Shown here: positions 1 through 10,474 of the stretch, piece after piece
Layout of the letters: each line of letters starts with the position of its first letter
Numbering within the stretch: the first letter of the stretch is position 1
Assembly (NCBI GenBank): GCA_944324555.1
Contig: CALUWU010000130.1
Location: 1-40,279, forward strand
Length of the DNA stretch: 40,279 nt
Source: an uncultured Desulfovibrio sp.
GTDB lineage: Bacteria; Desulfobacterota; Desulfovibrionia; Desulfovibrionales; Desulfovibrionaceae
Reading direction: 5' to 3'
Made by a program: the position numbers and the translations under genes
The notes under the pieces: model-generated
Seen by the model: the letters and a program-made list of their open reading frames with translations, nothing else
What the model was told of the DNA's origin: nothing
Database searches by the model: none

Positions 1-43
1 TGGTGTTGCTTGTGGCGGATTGCATGGGTAGGGCGCGGAAATC

Positions 44-379
44 TTGTGGGAAAGACGCTTTTATTGCCGGTGCACGGCGCATGGATAGAAAGCGCTTGCG
101 GCTCCGGGCGGCTTGTTCACCTGAAGAAAAGTTTTCGGGAGAGGGATGGGGGGCTTGGGGGGAAGGGAGACCCCCTTTTTCAAAAGGGGATCTCCCTTCC
201 CCCCGGAAATTTTTTGGGAAAGACGCTTGTATTGCCGGGGGACGGCGGATGGATGGAAAGCGCTTGCGGCTCCGGGCGGCTTGTTGACCTGAAGAAAAGT
301 TTTCGGGAGAGGGATGGGGGGCTTGGGGGGGAGGGGGAACCCCTTTTCCAAAAGGGGTTCCCCCTTCCCCCCGGTAAAT
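44..379. repeat. Two tandem 168-bp repeat units, each with a G-rich/C-rich hairpin (family B)
   Basis: Two head-to-tail copies of about 168 bp: the string gggaaagacgctt recurs at about 48 and 216. Each unit holds the same unique stretch (gcttgcggctccgggcggcttgtt) and ends in a long inverted repeat, at 157-204 and 325-372. The hairpin arms differ between the copies but stay paired: ggaagggaga with tctcccttcc in the first, gagggggaacc with ggttcccccttc in the second. The second unit ends just beyond the hflX stop, so its hairpin would lie in the 3' end of that transcript, although no clear T-run follows. No gene is supported in 1-381. Related hairpins occur at 10332, 16265, 37781 and 38396. Confidence 0.85.
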
Positions 380-381
380 TC

Positions 382-2061
382 TTACTGAAGTTGCGGGGGC
401 GTATCGTCGTCGGGGAAGACGGGGATGGCGAGGGGATGGGGGCGGAGGAGCATTTCCTCCAGACGGCGGAGCAGGGCGTCGAGGCCGTCGCCGGAAAGGG
501 CGGAGATGCCGAGGGCGTTGGGGAAGGCGTCGTGGAGTTCCGCGCGCGCGGGGGCGGGGAGCTTGTCCCATTTGTTGAGCACGAGCAGACGGGGGCGCTG
601 GTGGAGCTCCAGCTCTTCGAGGATGGTTTCGACGGATTCCATCTGGAGGAGCAGGTCGGGGTGCGAGGCGTCGGCCACATGGACGAGCACGTCGGCGGCG
701 TCGAGTTCTTCGAGGGTCGCGCGGAAGGCGTCCATGAGCTCGCGGGGCAGATTGCGGATGAAGCCCACGGTATCGGCGAGGATGATTTCGCGCTCCGCGG
801 GAAAGCGGAGACGGCGGGTCGTGGGATCGAGGGTGGCAAAGAGCTTGTTTTCCGCCGTCACGTCCGAGCGGGTAAGGTTGTTGAGCAGGGTGGACTTGCC
901 GGCGTTGGTATAGCCGACGAGGGCGGCGAGGGGGATGCCCTGACGGGTGCGACGGCCGCGGGTGAAGGCGCGCTGCCTGCGGAGACGGTCCAGCTCCTTG
1001 CGGAGGCGGGCCATGCGTTCGCGAATGCGGCGGCGGTCGGTTTCGAGTTTTGTTTCGCCGGGGCCGCGACCGCCGATGCCGCCCATGAGCCTGTCCATGG
1101 CGCGGTTCTTTCCGGTGAGCCGGGGCTGGGTATAGCGCAGCTGCGCCAGTTCGACCTGTAGTTTCCCCGCGCTGGTGACGGCGTGCTGGGCGAAGATATC
1201 GAGAATGAGCTGGGTGCGGTCGAGCACCTTGCGTTCGGTTATGTCGGCAAGATTATGGAGCTGGGCCGGGGCCAGTTCGCCGTCGAAGACGAGGATTCCC
1301 GCGCGGTGTTGCAGGGCCAGCACTTCGAGCTCGGCCATCTTGCCCTTGCCCATGATGAATTTGGGGTTGACCTGGGCGACGCGCTGCACCATGCGTCCGG
1401 CGACGTCGAGTCCCGCCGTCCGGGCGAGTTCGGCGAGTTCGTCGAGGTGGCGTTCCTGCTGGACGCGGGGCAGGTTCGAGACGGAAACGAGCAGGGCGCG
1501 GGGCGCGTCGGAGGCGTCGCGGGCGTCGCTGCCCGCGCGGGCAAGCTCTTCCTCAAGGGCTTCCGCCGTGGCGGTAAGGTGGGCGGTTGTACGCTCCCAG
1601 GGCTGCGGCGGATCGACGCGGTAGGGCGCGCCGCCGGAGCCGGGCAGCAGGTGGGCGGCCTGCCACTGGACGGGATCGCCGAAGGGGTTGACGGTGAGCG
1701 CGATCACGGCGTCGAGACGCAGGAAGAGCATGTCCATCAGGTCTTCCTGACTGAGGAGATCGGGCGTCAGGTGCGTGTGCAGCAGGCGCAGGCCGCGCAG
1801 ACGTTCGGCGCCCACGCGGCTGCGCGGCAGTTCTGGAATGAGCAGGCCGCCGGGTTCGCCCACGACGACCATTTCCACGCGGCCGCGCCGGTTGATGAGC
1901 AGGCCGATTTGCCGGCCCACGGCGCGCGACAGAAGAGCAAGCTCGCGCGCCTGCTCAAGCGTATAGACGTCCCCTTCCGGGAAGCGACGATTGAGCAGGC
2001 GCTGCAAGCCCTTTGTCTGACTGGGCTTCAGGCCCTGAAGATTTCCTTCGAGGCGGGAAAT
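382..2061 (-). CDS. hflX: Ribosome-associated GTPase HflX
   Basis: HflX is a GTPase of the Obg-HflX family that binds the 50S subunit and splits or rescues stalled ribosomes. The protein has the N-terminal HflX domain, a helical linker with the family signature GGRGPGETKLETDRR, then a G domain with G1 GYTNAGKST, G3 DTVGF and G4 NKWD. The first conventional start is TTG at 2007, with no good ribosome binding site. In-frame codons continue upstream and encode a family-typical N-terminus (SRLEGNLQGLKPSQ). An AGGAG lies six bases before an ATT codon at 2061-2059, one base after the purH stop, so I choose ATT (about 559 aa) as the likely start. It is the second gene of a tight purH-hflX pair. Function is certain; the start is inferred. 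Confidence 0.93.
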   Translation of the reverse strand: MSRLEGNLQGLKPSQTKGLQRLLNRRFPEGDVYTLEQARELALLSRAVGRQIGLLINRRGRVEMVVVGEPGGLLIPELPRSRVGAERLRGLRLLHTHLTPDLLSQEDLMDMLFLRLDAVIALTVNPFGDPVQWQAAHLLPGSGGAPYRVDPPQPWERTTAHLTATAEALEEELARAGSDARDASDAPRALLVSVSNLPRVQQERHLDELAELARTAGLDVAGRMVQRVAQVNPKFIMGKGKMAELEVLALQHRAGILVFDGELAPAQLHNLADITERKVLDRTQLILDIFAQHAVTSAGKLQVELAQLRYTQPRLTGKNRAMDRLMGGIGGRGPGETKLETDRRRIRERMARLRKELDRLRRQRAFTRGRRTRQGIPLAALVGYTNAGKSTLLNNLTRSDVTAENKLFATLDPTTRRLRFPAEREIILADTVGFIRNLPRELMDAFRATLEELDAADVLVHVADASHPDLLLQMESVETILEELELHQRPRLLVLNKWDKLPAPARAELHDAFPNALGISALSGDGLDALLRRLEEMLLRPHPLAIPVFPDDDTPPQLQ

Positions 2062-2062
2062 A

Positions 2063-2659
2063 CTAGTCTCCTGGGCGGATGTAGGAGCAGATCAGGGCGT
2101 CGTAGCGCGAAGTGGCCTCAAAGGCCCGCGACGCCATGAGCTGACGGAAGGGCAGGCCGACGCGCATGTCGTGGGCGAGCATTTCCTGTCTGGCGGCTTC
2201 GTACCACTGGACGGAGGGCAGCACCAGCACGCTGTGGAAGTTTTTGGCGGCGGCGCGAATCATGCAGGGGCCGCCGATATCGATTTCCTCCACGGCCTGT
2301 TCCAGCGAGAGCTTGCGTTCCACGGCCCCGGCGAAGTCGTACAGGTTGACGCAGACAAGATCGAAGGGAAGAATGCCCTTGTCGGCGATGGTCTGCAGGT
2401 GTTCGGGATTATCCTTGTTGCAGAGAATGCCCGCGTGAATCTTGGGATGCAGCGTCTTGACGCGGCCGCCCAGGATTTCGGGGAATCCCGTGACGGTGCT
2501 GACGGCCGTTACAGGCAGGCCCGCCTTTTCAAGCGCCTTCTGCGTGCCGCCGGTGGAAACGAGTTCCACCTTGCGTTCCACAAGAAAGGAGGCGAAGTCC
2601 ACAAGACCCGTCTTGTCGGTCACGCTCAGAATGGCGCGACGGATAGGCAAAAAGTCCAT
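2063..2659 (-). CDS. purH: Stand-alone IMP cyclohydrolase (PurH N-terminal domain only)
   Basis: This 198-aa protein matches only the MGS-like IMP cyclohydrolase half of bifunctional PurH. It closes FAICAR to IMP, the last step of purine synthesis, in the cytosol. Visible family features include RRAILSVTDKTGL at the N-terminus, LVSTGGT, GGRVKTLHPKIHAG and DIGGPCMIRAAAKN. The AICAR formyltransferase domain (another ~300 aa in the usual enzyme) is absent: the reading frame ends cleanly and hflX starts one base later, so this is not a truncation by mutation. The formylation step must be encoded elsewhere in the genome. The ATG at 2659 has AGGAG eight bases upstream. Confidence 0.9.
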   Translation of the reverse strand: MDFLPIRRAILSVTDKTGLVDFASFLVERKVELVSTGGTQKALEKAGLPVTAVSTVTGFPEILGGRVKTLHPKIHAGILCNKDNPEHLQTIADKGILPFDLVCVNLYDFAGAVERKLSLEQAVEEIDIGGPCMIRAAAKNFHSVLVLPSVQWYEAARQEMLAHDMRVGLPFRQLMASRAFEATSRYDALICSYIRPGD

Positions 2660-2795
2660 GCGCTGAACTCCTGTAAAAAATTGTGTTCCTACGCGCCATG
2701 CAGCGTAGCAGAAAAGACGCCGTACCGCAACGGAACGCCTTGCTCTCCCCTGCGGCCTCGGCTATGTTCTGTGCGGAACTCTGAGAGGAATGGTT

Positions 2796-3602
2796 ATGCG
2801 TCACACTCTTGTTTCCTGGAATGTAAACGGATTGCGCGCCGTCTCCGCCAAGGAGGACTGGCGCTGGTTTCAAGAATCCGGCGCGGACGTCTTTGCCTTG
2901 CAGGAAACCAAGGCGACGCCGGAGCAGCTTGATCCCGGGCTGGCGCGGCCGGAGGGCTGGCACAGCGAGTGGGCTTCGAGCGTCGTCAGGAAGGGGTATT
3001 CCGGCGTGGCCGTGTTCAGCCGCCGGAAGCCGCTTTTCGTGCGGCGCGAGCTGCCGGAAACCGAATGGCAGGGCGAGGGGCGTCTGCTGCATCTTGAATT
3101 TGAGGAATATCATTTCTTCAACGGGTATTTTCCTAACGGCGGGGCGGAAGAACTGGACGAGAACGGAAAGCCCACGGGCCGGTTCAAGCGCGTGCCGTAC
3201 AAGATGGGGTATTTTGAAGCCTTCGTACGGTATGCGGAGGAATGCCGCAGGAGCAAGCCCGTGGTGGTCTGCGGCGACTTCAACATCGCCCACCGGGAGA
3301 TAGACCTCGCCAGACCAAGGCAGAATACGGCCAATACCGGTTTCCTGCCCGAGGAGCGCGCCTTTCTGGATCGCTTTACGGCGCTTGGCTATATCGACAC
3401 GTTCCGCCTGCGCCACGGCGACGAGCCGGGGTGTTATTCGTGGTGGTCGTACAAGACGCGGGCGCGTGAAAGGAACATCGGCTGGCGCATCGATTACTTT
3501 TTTGTTTCCGAGGAACTGCGGTCCAACGTGGCGGACGCCTGGATCGCATCGGACGTTTACGGTTCGGATCATTGCCCCGTGGGGCTTTGTCTGGAATTTT
3601 AG
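2796..3602 (+). CDS. xth: Exodeoxyribonuclease III (AP endonuclease, ExoA/Xth family)
   Basis: Mg-dependent endonuclease/exonuclease/phosphatase-fold enzyme that cuts DNA at abasic sites and removes 3' blocks in base excision repair. At 268 aa it has the normal length. Key motifs are SWNVNG near residues 7-12 (metal/phosphate Asn), QETK, GDFNIAH (Asp161, Asn163) and SDHCPV with the catalytic Asp258-His259 pair at the C-terminus. Two ATGs compete, at 2790 and 2796. The second is preferred because GAGAGG lies about seven bases before it and it gives the family-typical N-terminus. The stop codon TAG (3600-3602) coincides with the first bases of a family A repeat fragment. Confidence 0.95.
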   Translation: MRHTLVSWNVNGLRAVSAKEDWRWFQESGADVFALQETKATPEQLDPGLARPEGWHSEWASSVVRKGYSGVAVFSRRKPLFVRRELPETEWQGEGRLLHLEFEEYHFFNGYFPNGGAEELDENGKPTGRFKRVPYKMGYFEAFVRYAEECRRSKPVVVCGDFNIAHREIDLARPRQNTANTGFLPEERAFLDRFTALGYIDTFRLRHGDEPGCYSWWSYKTRARERNIGWRIDYFFVSEELRSNVADAWIASDVYGSDHCPVGLCLEF

Positions 3603-3634
3603 AGCGTTTTGCCTTTGAAAAAGGCGGGACGCCG
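3600..3634 (+). repeat. Left-end fragment of the family A repeat
   Basis: Matches the left end of the ~145-bp family A element: TAGAGCGTTTT followed by the small hairpin gcctttgaaaaaggc. The rest of the element is missing. The xth stop codon is the first three bases of the fragment. Confidence 0.6.
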
Positions 3635-3934
3635 TTGCCGCGCGGCGTCCCGCGCGCGAAAGGGGCGTCTTTCGATTGCTCCCGCGCGCCTTTTCTGAAA
3701 GACTGAAAGAAATCCTTTTTCCGCGCGCAAGAGATATTCTTTTCTTTTGCCTCCGGCTCTTTTCCCCGCCCCGCGGGCGGGAAGCACTCCTTCGTTTTCC
3801 GGGCGCGAGCCTTTTTCGGGCGGGCGCCTTTTCCCGGTCCCGGATGACGAAAGCTCCTTCGGCGATGGAGGAGCCGGACCTTGACCTGCTCCCGGGCGCG
3901 CCGTCCGGGCGTTTACCATGCTGAACCGCCTTCC
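3603..3934. other. Gene-free interval between xth and the RND genes
   Basis: About 330 bases with no convincing gene. It contains the family A fragment, and a GC-rich hairpin at 3624-3653 (arms gcgggacgccg and cggcgtcccgc, no T-run) that may end the xth transcript. Short frames across it show no domain, and there is no adaptor-protein gene such as mdtA/acrA. I see no clear promoter. Confidence 0.5.
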
Positions 3935-6900
3935 ATGAACATATCGCGCATCTTTATTCTCCGTCCCATTGCGACGTCCCTTCTCATGGCGGCGCTGCTG
4001 CTGTCGGGACTGCTGGCCTACCGGTATCTTCCCATTGCCGCCCTGCCCCAGATTGACTATCCCACCATGCAGGTGCAGACCTTCTACCCCGGCGCGTCGC
4101 CCGACGTCATGGCCGCCGTCGTGACGGCGCCGCTTGAACGGCAGTTCGGCTCCATGTCCGGCCTTGTGCAGATGTCGTCGTTGTCGTCGGCGGGGGCGTC
4201 CGTCGTTACGCTGCAATTTGACTTGTCCGTGCCGCTGGACGTGGCGGAGCAGGAAGTGCAGGCCGCCATCAACGCGGCGGACAGCCTGCTGCCGCGGGAT
4301 TTGCCGAATCCGCCGGTCTACAGCAAGGTCAATCCCGCGGACCCGCCCATCATGACGCTGGCGGTCGTCAGCGACGCCATGCCCCTGACGCGCCTCGAGG
4401 ACCTTGTGGACACGCGGCTGGCGCAGAAGATATCGCAGCTGCCGGGCGTGGGGCTGGTAACGCTGTCGGGCGGGCAGCGTCCCGCCGTGCGAATCCGGGT
4501 CAACCCCCGGGCGCTGGCCTCCGCCGGGCTGACGCTGGCGGACGTGCGCTCCGCCGTGGATTCCGCCAACGTCAACGACGCCAAGGGCAGCTTTGACGGC
4601 AAGGAGCGCGCCAGCACCATTGACGCCAACGATCAGCTGGCCTCCGCCGAGGAATACGCCCGTACCGTCATCGGCTACAGGAACGGGGCGCCCCTGCGTC
4701 TTCAGGATGTGGCCGAGGTGGTGGAAGGCGCGGAAAACGCGCGTCTTGCCGCTTATGTGGCGGGGGGCGGGCAGGCCTTTCGCCCGGCCATCGTGCTTTC
4801 GGTGCAACGGCAGCCGGGGGCGAACGTCATCGAGGTGGCGGACAGCGTCAACGAGCTTGTGCCGCGCATCCGCCAGACCCTGCCCGGCAATGTGGAAATC
4901 ATTACCGTGACGGATCGCACCGTGACCATTCGCGCCACGGTGCACGATGTGCAGCTGGAGCTGGCGCTGGCCATCGCGCTGGTCATCGCGGTCATCTGGC
5001 TCTTTCTGCGGAACGCGCAGGCCACGGTCATTCCCGCGCTGGCCGTGCCCCTGTCGCTGGTGGGATCGCTGGGCGTCATGTACCTTGCGGGCTATTCGCT
5101 CAACAATCTCACCCTCATGGCGCTGGTCATCGCTTCCGGTTTCGTGGTGGACGACGCCATCGTGGTGATCGAGAATATTTCCCGCTACCTTGAGGAGGGC
5201 ATGAAGCCCCTTCAGGCCGCCCTTCAGGGGGCGGGGCAGATTGGTTTCACCATCATTTCCCTCACGCTGTCCCTTGTGGCCGTGCTGATTCCCCTGCTGT
5301 TCATGGGCGACGTGGCCGGGCGGCTCTTTCGGGAATTCGCCGTGACGCTGGCCGTCACCATCCTTATTTCGGCGGCGATTTCCCTGAGCCTGACGCCCAT
5401 GCTCTGCGCCGTCATGCTGCGGCGGGAACACGGAAGGTCCGGGGGGCACGGCGCGTTTTTCGAGCGTCTGCTGCGCTGGTATGAACGGGCGCTGGACGCG
5501 GTGCTGGCCCGACAGGGGCTTGTGCTGGCGGCGGCGGGCGGAACCCTGCTGCTGACGATCGGCCTGTATATCGTCACGCCCAAGGGCTTTTTCCCTACGC
5601 AGGACACGGGCGTGCTTCAGGGTATTGCCGAAGCGCCGCAGGACAGCTCCTTCGCCGCCATGACGCGACGCCAGCGGGAGCTGGCCGACGTCATCATGGC
5701 GGACCCGGCCGTGGAAAGCGTGGCCTTCTTCGTGGGCGTGGACGGCATAAATCCCAGTCTGGGCACCTCGCGGCTGACCGTCAATCTGAAAGACCTTTCG
5801 GAGCGCGACGCCAGAGCGCCGGAAATTGCCCGGCGCATCATGGCGCGGGCCGACGAGATTCCCGGGCAGCGGCTTTACATGCAGCCTGTGCAGGATCTCA
5901 CCATCGAGGATCGCGTTTCCCGCACCCAGTACCAGTTCACGCTGGAGGCGCTGAGCCGCGAACAGCTGGAAGAATGGGAACCGCGCCTTCTTCAGGCCCT
6001 GCGCGCCCGGCCCGAACTGGAACATGCGGCTTCCGACATGCAGGCCAGGGGGCGGGCCGTCTGGATCGACATCGATCGCGACGCGGCCTCGCGCTACGGG
6101 ATCAGCATGAGCGATATCGACAACGCCCTGTACGACGCCCTCGGGCAGCGGCTGATTTCCACCATCTTTACCCAGACGAACCAGTACAAGGTCGTTCTGG
6201 AAAGCGCGCCGGTATTCCGCAACGGGCCGGACGCGCTGGAAAATATCCATGTCCGGGGCACGGGGGATCAGCCCGTGCCGCTGACGGCCGTGGCCCGCGC
6301 CTCGGAACGGGCCACGCATCTTTCCGTGGCGCGGCAGGGGCAGTTCCCCGTGGCCACGCTGTCGTTCAACGTGGCCGGGGATTCCTCGCTGGGCGCGGCC
6401 GTCGACGCCGTGCTGGAAGCCGAGGCGGAGGCGGGGCTCCCCGCGTCCCTGCGCACCCAGTTTCAGGGCGCGGCCCGCGCCTTCATGTCGTCCACCGACA
6501 ATCAGGTCTGGCTGATCCTTGCGGCCGTCGTCACCATGTACATCGTGCTCGGCGTGCTTTATGAAAGCTACGTCCATCCCGTGACCATTCTTTCCACGCT
6601 GCCGTCGGCGGGCGTCGGCGCGCTGCTGGCCCTGATCGCCTGCGACATGGAACTGGGCGTGGTGGGCATTATCGGCATCATCCTGCTGATCGGCATTGTC
6701 AAGAAGAACGCCATCATGATGATCGACTTCGCGCTGGAGGCCGAGCGGGCGGAAGGCAAGAGCCCGGAAGAGGCCATACGGCAGGCCTGCCTGCTGCGCC
6801 TGCGTCCCATTCTCATGACCACCATGGCGGCCCTGCTGGGGGCGCTGCCGCTGATGATCGGCTGGGGCATGGGCGCCGAGCTGCGTCGTCCCCTTGGCGT

Positions 6901-7030
6901 GACCATGGCGGGCGGGCTGATTTTCAGTCAGGCGCTGACCCTCTTTACCACGCCCGTCGTCTATCTCTGGTTTGAGCGGCTGGCGCGGCGCTTCCGCCGG
7001 CGCGCCGACGGCGAGGAGGTTCGCGCATGA
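3935..7030 (+). CDS. RND multidrug efflux subunit, MdtB/MdtC-like (first of pair)
   Basis: Inner-membrane proton-driven efflux transporter of the HAE1 RND family, 1031 aa, the normal length. The N-terminus [20 protein letters not shown] is the classic first membrane segment followed by a large periplasmic loop. The TM4 proton-relay pair is Asp406-Asp407 in [13 protein letters not shown], and a second large loop lies between TM7 and TM8. The chosen ATG at 3935 matches the family start; the longer frame from 3881 adds 18 unlikely residues. The Shine-Dalgarno is weak. It overlaps the next RND gene by an ATGA and the two resemble the MdtB-MdtC hetero-oligomer. The periplasmic adaptor and outer-membrane channel normally encoded with such pumps are not next to it. 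Substrate cannot be read from sequence. Confidence 0.9.
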   Translation: MNISRIFILRPIATSLLMAALLLSGLLAYRYLPIAALPQIDYPTMQVQTFYPGASPDVMAAVVTAPLERQFGSMSGLVQMSSLSSAGASVVTLQFDLSVPLDVAEQEVQAAINAADSLLPRDLPNPPVYSKVNPADPPIMTLAVVSDAMPLTRLEDLVDTRLAQKISQLPGVGLVTLSGGQRPAVRIRVNPRALASAGLTLADVRSAVDSANVNDAKGSFDGKERASTIDANDQLASAEEYARTVIGYRNGAPLRLQDVAEVVEGAENARLAAYVAGGGQAFRPAIVLSVQRQPGANVIEVADSVNELVPRIRQTLPGNVEIITVTDRTVTIRATVHDVQLELALAIALVIAVIWLFLRNAQATVIPALAVPLSLVGSLGVMYLAGYSLNNLTLMALVIASGFVVDDAIVVIENISRYLEEGMKPLQAALQGAGQIGFTIISLTLSLVAVLIPLLFMGDVAGRLFREFAVTLAVTILISAAISLSLTPMLCAVMLRREHGRSGGHGAFFERLLRWYERALDAVLARQGLVLAAAGGTLLLTIGLYIVTPKGFFPTQDTGVLQGIAEAPQDSSFAAMTRRQRELADVIMADPAVESVAFFVGVDGINPSLGTSRLTVNLKDLSERDARAPEIARRIMARADEIPGQRLYMQPVQDLTIEDRVSRTQYQFTLEALSREQLEEWEPRLLQALRARPELEHAASDMQARGRAVWIDIDRDAASRYGISMSDIDNALYDALGQRLISTIFTQTNQYKVVLESAPVFRNGPDALENIHVRGTGDQPVPLTAVARASERATHLSVARQGQFPVATLSFNVAGDSSLGAAVDAVLEAEAEAGLPASLRTQFQGAARAFMSSTDNQVWLILAAVVTMYIVLGVLYESYVHPVTILSTLPSAGVGALLALIACDMELGVVGIIGIILLIGIVKKNAIMMIDFALEAERAEGKSPEEAIRQACLLRLRPILMTTMAALLGALPLMIGWGMGAELRRPLGVTMAGGLIFSQALTLFTTPVVYLWFERLARRFRRRADGEEVRA

Positions 7031-10000
7031 GCGGGCGAACCGGGGAACGGCGCAGGCGCTTCGGGCCGGAGTTCCTGCCGCTGAACCTGTCCGCGCCCTT
7101 TATCCGGCGCCCCGTGGCCACAACCCTGCTGACGCTGGCCGTCACGCTGTCCGGGCTGGTCGCCTTCGCGCTGCTGCCCGTGGCGCCCCTGCCGCAGGTG
7201 GACATGCCGGTGGTCGTGGTGCGCGCCTCCATGCCGGGGGCCGGGCCGGAAACCATGGCCGCCACCGTGGCCACGCCTCTGGAGCGCGCGCTCGGGCGCA
7301 TCGCGGGCATTACGGAAATGACGTCGCGCAGCAGTCTGGGATCGACCAACGTAACCTTGCAGTTCGATCTTGACCGCGATATCAACGGCGCGGCCCGCGA
7401 CGTGCAGGGCGCCATCAACGCGGCGCGTTCCACCCTGCCGTCCATGCCTTCCAACCCCAGTTACCGCAAGGTGAATCCGGCGGGCGCTCCCATCATGATT
7501 CTTTCGGTCACGTCCGACACGCTGACGCGAACCCAGCTCTACGACGCGGCGTCCACGGTGCTTGCCCAGAAGATTGCCCAGATTGAGGGCGTGGGCGAGG
7601 TGACGGTCGGCGGCGGCGCGCTGCCCGCCGTGCGGGTGGACGTCATCCCGGACGCCCTCAACCGTCTGGGGCTTGACATGGAGGACGTGCGTTCGGCCAT
7701 TTCCGGGGCCAACGCCTATCTTCCCAAGGGCGTGCTGGACAACGGCGAATATTCCTGGCTGGTCGACGCCGGGGATCAGCTGACAACGGCGGAGGAATAC
7801 AAGAGGCTGATTGTCGCCTGGCAGGGAGAAGGCGCCGTGCGCCTTGGCGATATCGCCGTCGTGCGCGACGGCCCGCAGGACGAGCGCAACATGGCCGTAG
7901 CCAACGGCAAGCCGGCAATCCTGCTCATCATCTTTCGTTCTCCCGGGGCCAATATCATTGAAACCGTGGATCGCATCAAGGGCATGCTGCCGCAGCTGCG
8001 CTCCTGGCTGCCGGAAAGCGCCGACCTCTCCCTGCGGATGGATCGTTCGCAGACCATCCGCGCCTCGCTGCACGAGGTGGAAAAGAGCCTGATGATTTCC
8101 GTGGGGCTGGTGGTTCTGGTCGTCTTTCTCTTCCTGCGGAACGGACGCGCGACCGCCATTCCCGCCGTGGCCGCGCCGGTCTCGCTGATCGGCACCTTCG
8201 GCGTCATGTATCTTTGCGGCTATTCGCTGGATAATCTTTCGCTCATGGCCCTGACCATCGCCACGGGCTTTGTGGTGGACGACGCCATTGTGGTGCTGGA
8301 AAATATCGTGCGGCGCATGGAGCTGGGAGAAACGCCCCTGCGGGCGGCCCTGCGCGGCGCGCGCGAAGTGGGCTTTACGGTCGTTTCCATTTCCATTTCG
8401 CTGGTGGCCGTGTTCGCGCCCATTCTTTTCATGGGCGGCATTGTCGGCCGTCTGTTCCGGGAATTCGCGGTGGTGCTGACGACCGCCGTCCTTGTTTCCA
8501 TGCTTGTTTCGCTGACGACGACGCCCATGATGTGCGCCCGCATGCTCCGGCATGAGGACCTGAAGGAGGCGCCCTCCGGCGACGGATGGTTTGCCCGGGC
8601 GCGGCGCCGGCTGGGAGATCTCTGGGGGCGCCTGCTGCTGGGAATGCAGCGCGGCTACGAGCGCAGCCTTGACGTCGTGCTGCGCCATCGGGCCCTGGCG
8701 CTGTTCTCCCTTTTTCTGGTGCTGGCGGCGAATATCTGGCTCTATATCATCGTCCCGAAGGGCTTTTTCCCGCAGCAGGATACCGGCGTCATCATGGGCG
8801 GCATGCGCGCCGATCAGAGCGCCTCGTACCAGAACATTGTAAAGAAGCTGCCGCGCCTCATGGAGATCATCCGTTCCGATCCGGCGGTGGAGCAGGTTTC
8901 CGGGCATATTTCCGGCGCGCGCGGGGGCGGGGGCATCTTCATCGCGCTGAAGCCGCTGGAGGAACGCGGGGTTTCGGCGGACGCGGTCATCGCCCGTCTG
9001 CGCGGGCGCCTTTCCTCCGAACCGGGATTGCAGATATTCCTGCAGGCGGCGCAGGACATCATGATGGGCGGCCGCAGCGCGCGTTCCCAGTATCAGTATA
9101 CCTTGCAGTCGGACGACCTCGACGCCCTGCGCCTCTGGGGCAGAAAGTTGCAGCAGGCCCTGATGAGCGCGCCCCTTCTCAAGGACGTGGACAGCGACAT
9201 AGAGGAACGCGGCCTCCAGACGGTGCTGACCGTGGATCGCGACGCGCTGGCGCGGCTCGGGCTTGTCATGCAGGATGTGGACGACGCGCTCAACAACGCT
9301 TTCGGGCAGCGGCAGGTTTCCACCATGTATCGCGACAAGAATCAGTATCGGGTCGTGCTGGAATTCCTTCCTTCCTGGCTGGAAGGGGAAGACGCTCTGG
9401 GCAAGGTCTATCTGCGCGGGAAGGACGGGCTTGTGCCGCTGCTGAGCGTGGCCAGCGTCGGGTCGGGCTTCGCGCCGCTGTCGGTATCGCATCAGGGGCA
9501 GTTCGCCGCCGTGACTCTGGCGTTCAATCTTGCCCCCGGCGCCGCCCTGTCGCAGGCGCAGGCCGTTATCGACGAGGCGCGGGTCCGCATCGGCATGCCC
9601 TCTTCCGTTGTCGGCAGCTTTCAGGGCACGGCGAAGATGTTCAGCGAAACGCTTCAGAATCAGGTCATTCTGATTCTGGCGGCGCTGGCGGCGCTCTATA
9701 TCGTTCTGGGCATCCTGTACGAAAGTCTGGCGCACCCCCTGACCATTCTTTCCACGCTGCCCAGCGCCGGCGGCGGCGCGCTGCTGGCGCTCTTGCTGTG
9801 CGGCATGGAATTCAGCGTCATCGCCCTGATCGGGGTGCTGCTGCTGTGCGGCATCGTCAAGAAGAACGCCATCATGATGATCGACTTTGCCCTCGACGCC
9901 ATGCGGACGCGCGGACAGCGGCCGGAAGAAGCCATTGTCACGGCCTGCCGCCTGCGTTTCCGCCCCATCATGATGACGACGGCGGCGGCTCTTTTCGGCG

Positions 10001-10227
10001 CGATTCCGCTGGCTCTGGGACAGGGGGACGGCGCCGAGATCCGTCAGCCCCTGGGCGTGACCATTGTCGGCGGCCTTTTCCTGAGCCAGCTGCTGACCCT
10101 CTATACCACGCCCGTGGTCTTTCTTTACATGGACGCCGCCCGGCGCGGGACGCGCCGCCTGCTCTGGCGGGCGCGCTACGGCGGGGCGCGCGCCAGGCGG
10201 CTGGAAAGCCTGACGCGCAGGACGTAG
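7027..10227 (+). CDS. RND multidrug efflux subunit, MdtB/MdtC-like (second of pair)
   Basis: Second HAE1-type RND transporter, 1066 aa, translationally coupled to the first through an ATGA overlap. It starts with a short polar leader and then [20 protein letters not shown], the usual first membrane segment. TM4 carries the Asp418-Asp419 proton-relay pair in [23 protein letters not shown] and [14 protein letters not shown] are further RND signatures. The pair probably forms a mixed trimer with the upstream subunit, as MdtB and MdtC do. No adaptor gene follows: the next gene is the comM-like ATPase 247 bases on. Codon use is like its neighbours, so there is no sign of recent transfer. Confidence 0.9.
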   Translation: MSGRTGERRRRFGPEFLPLNLSAPFIRRPVATTLLTLAVTLSGLVAFALLPVAPLPQVDMPVVVVRASMPGAGPETMAATVATPLERALGRIAGITEMTSRSSLGSTNVTLQFDLDRDINGAARDVQGAINAARSTLPSMPSNPSYRKVNPAGAPIMILSVTSDTLTRTQLYDAASTVLAQKIAQIEGVGEVTVGGGALPAVRVDVIPDALNRLGLDMEDVRSAISGANAYLPKGVLDNGEYSWLVDAGDQLTTAEEYKRLIVAWQGEGAVRLGDIAVVRDGPQDERNMAVANGKPAILLIIFRSPGANIIETVDRIKGMLPQLRSWLPESADLSLRMDRSQTIRASLHEVEKSLMISVGLVVLVVFLFLRNGRATAIPAVAAPVSLIGTFGVMYLCGYSLDNLSLMALTIATGFVVDDAIVVLENIVRRMELGETPLRAALRGAREVGFTVVSISISLVAVFAPILFMGGIVGRLFREFAVVLTTAVLVSMLVSLTTTPMMCARMLRHEDLKEAPSGDGWFARARRRLGDLWGRLLLGMQRGYERSLDVVLRHRALALFSLFLVLAANIWLYIIVPKGFFPQQDTGVIMGGMRADQSASYQNIVKKLPRLMEIIRSDPAVEQVSGHISGARGGGGIFIALKPLEERGVSADAVIARLRGRLSSEPGLQIFLQAAQDIMMGGRSARSQYQYTLQSDDLDALRLWGRKLQQALMSAPLLKDVDSDIEERGLQTVLTVDRDALARLGLVMQDVDDALNNAFGQRQVSTMYRDKNQYRVVLEFLPSWLEGEDALGKVYLRGKDGLVPLLSVASVGSGFAPLSVSHQGQFAAVTLAFNLAPGAALSQAQAVIDEARVRIGMPSSVVGSFQGTAKMFSETLQNQVILILAALAALYIVLGILYESLAHPLTILSTLPSAGGGALLALLLCGMEFSVIALIGVLLLCGIVKKNAIMMIDFALDAMRTRGQRPEEAIVTACRLRFRPIMMTTAAALFGAIPLALGQGDGAEIRQPLGVTIVGGLFLSQLLTLYTTPVVFLYMDAARRGTRRLLWRARYGGARARRLESLTRRT

Positions 10228-10331
10228 GCGCGGAATGCTTCTTCCCGCGTCCGGGCGTGTTGCTCCTGCAAGCGGCTCAGGCAATTCCATGATGTTGGCC
10301 GGCATGCCCGGCGTCTCCCTGAAAAAGCGCG

Positions 10332-10363
10332 CCGGGAAGGGATTGGGGTTCCCTTCCCCCCGG
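10332..10363. repeat. Short family B hairpin
   Basis: Arms ccgggaaggga and ttcccttcccccc form a short G-rich/C-rich inverted repeat similar to the hairpins at 157, 325 and 37781. It lies between the RND pair and the comM-like gene and could act in the 3' end of the RND transcript. The remainder of 10228-10474 shows nothing else recognisable. Confidence 0.55.
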
Positions 10364-10474
10364 AATACGCTGCAAGGAGACGCATGGCGATTGCCCGCGA
10401 CAGGAGATTTTGCGCCCGCCTGCCCGGCAGGGAGCGGGGGTGTCGTTATCTGAATTCGTAAAGGAGCCTGCGGA

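Noticed and set aside
3676..3924. A small gene between xth and the RND pair.
   Set aside because: No ribosome binding site and no recognisable domain; composition is that of intergenic GC-rich sequence with hairpins.
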